Source of the DNA: Sulfurovum xiamenensis
Lineage (GTDB): Bacteria; Campylobacterota; Campylobacteria; Campylobacterales; Sulfurovaceae
Direction: 5' to 3'
DNA length: 64,000 nt
NCBI RefSeq assembly: GCF_030347995.1
Contig: NZ_JAQIBC010000001.1
Span: 1 to 64,000 of the forward strand
The notes beneath the pieces were generated by a model. The model worked only from the letters and a program-made list of their open reading frames with translations, was not told the DNA's origin and made no database searches. Positions 63,369 through 64,000 of the stretch are shown piece by piece; the stretch's first letter is position 1, and every line of letters starts with the position of its first letter. Both the position numbers and the translations under genes were made by a program.

Positions 63369-64000
63369 CCTCTATACGTACAATATCATCTTCACCCACA
63401 TACTCGCCTACCTGTGCTTCGATCATCACAAGGTCAATCTTCCCAACATTCTCAAGACGGTGGACTTCACCTATAGAGATATATGTTGATTCATTTGAAG
63501 TCACAGTAAACTCTTCTGTACCTTTTGTGACCATTGCTGTACCGCTTACCACCACCCAGTGTTCAGAACGGTGATGGTGCTTTTGTAAAGAAAGACGTTT
63601 ACCTGTTTTCACAACGATACGTTTCACTTTATAGCCATTAGACTCATCCAGTATGGTATAGGTACCCCAAGGGCGATGTGCCGTGACATGGATATTCGGC
63701 AGTTCAGAGTTTTGTTCTTTAAGTGATTTGACTACCTCTTTGACCTTTTGGCTACTCCCTTTTTTAGAAACAAGCAGTGCATCTGCTGTATCGATAATGA
63801 TCAAATCATCTACATCTATTGTTGCTACTTGCTTAGGTGAGAGAACAAGGTTATTGGTTGAACCAATATTGATAATATTATCACTTGATGCTATCTCTTC
63901 ATCCAAAGATTCAAAACTTCCTAGGTCACTCCATGCAATGTCTGAAGGTATGACTTTTACCTTGCTACTTTTTTCCATGACGGCATAGTCTATACTGTCT
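63349..64000 (-). CDS. manC: Mannose-1-phosphate guanylyltransferase / phosphomannose isomerase (3' part)
   Basis: The C-terminal part of ManC, which makes GDP-mannose and often carries a phosphomannose-isomerase-like cupin domain. The frame is open to the window edge: immediately before the Met at 63978 it reads DSIDYAV, and that Met is itself internal to SIDYAVMEKSSKVKV, a family-typical stretch. The rest includes DIAWSDLGSFESL, then the cupin part RPWGTYTILDESNGYKVKRI and LQKHHHRSEHWVVVSG. It ends in VGEDDIVRIEDDFERK, the same tail found in the manC remnant at 56743. It is the first gene of the manC-gmm-gmd-fcl unit visible here. Confidence 0.92.
   Translation of the reverse strand, partial: DSIDYAVMEKSSKVKVIPSDIAWSDLGSFESLDEEIASSDNIINIGSTNNLVLSPKQVATIDVDDLIIIDTADALLVSKKGSSQKVKEVVKSLKEQNSELPNIHVTAHRPWGTYTILDESNGYKVKRIVVKTGKRLSLQKHHHRSEHWVVVSGTAMVTKGTEEFTVTSNESTYISIGEVHRLENVGKIDLVMIEAQVGEYVGEDDIVRIEDDFERK

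Noticed and set aside
63978-64000. manC start at the Met at 63978
   Set aside because: The residues before it continue family homology (DSIDYAV), so the gene extends past the window edge.
1-64000. tRNA and rRNA genes
   Set aside because: No T-arm or acceptor-stem pattern and no rRNA-like sequence was seen when reading the intergenic gaps. A dedicated search tool was not available.

Overview
The window is a 64 kb piece of a moderately AT-rich bacterial chromosome, almost certainly from a Campylobacterota (epsilonproteobacterial) species, probably Sulfurovum- or Sulfurimonas-like. The evidence is the dimeric Campylobacter-type dUTPase, the long DapD form, carboxynorspermidine decarboxylase NspC, a DsrE-family protein, a complete TamA/TamB pair and the rpmH-rnpA-yidC-jag-mnmE block. 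The lineage is inferred from gene content. Most genes lie on the minus strand in tight, often overlapping operons. I see no tRNA, rRNA, CRISPR array, prophage or insertion sequence.

Region 1 (1-6.2 kb) is surface-sugar metabolism. It starts with the 3' part of an SGNH hydrolase (cut by the window edge). A minus-strand operon follows: rfbA, a COG4091-like dehydrogenase with a SAF domain, an LhgO-like FAD oxidoreductase, rfbC and an SDR epimerase. RfbA and RfbC are there without RfbB or RfbD, so the product is probably not plain dTDP-rhamnose.

Region 2 (6.2-35.5 kb) is housekeeping. It holds purH and purL, dut, mnmE-jag-yidC-rnpA-rpmH, nspC, tamA-tamB, gpsA, a K+ channel, gatB, a ThiE-like gene, atpB, lptB-tsaE-trpD and dapD. 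Three copies of a two-hairpin repeat sit in its intergenic gaps. The loops of this repeat are conserved while the stem arms change in step.

Region 3 (35.5-38.5 kb) holds a TonB-dependent receptor and a small membrane protein on the plus strand.

Region 4 (38.5-64 kb) is a large Wzx/Wzy-type polysaccharide locus. It encodes a WecA-like initiating transferase, a CpsB-type PHP phosphatase, a Wzc tyrosine autokinase with a Gly-Tyr tail, an outer-membrane barrel, six glycosyltransferases, asparagine synthase, an EpsG-like polymerase, an acyltransferase and a flippase. Its sugar-nucleotide genes supply UDP-HexNAc/uronate (tviC-tviB) and GDP-fucose/GDP-mannose (gmd, fcl, gmm, manC). It also contains decay products: a manC with its middle deleted and a wecB carrying stops and frameshifts. 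No Wza-type outer-membrane exporter is visible.

Five clusters of degenerate heptanucleotide tandem repeats, each about 28-35 bp, are scattered through the window. One coincides with a frameshift in wecB, one adds residues in frame to fcl, one lies within a coding region and one forms the apparent promoter of a gene with no leader.
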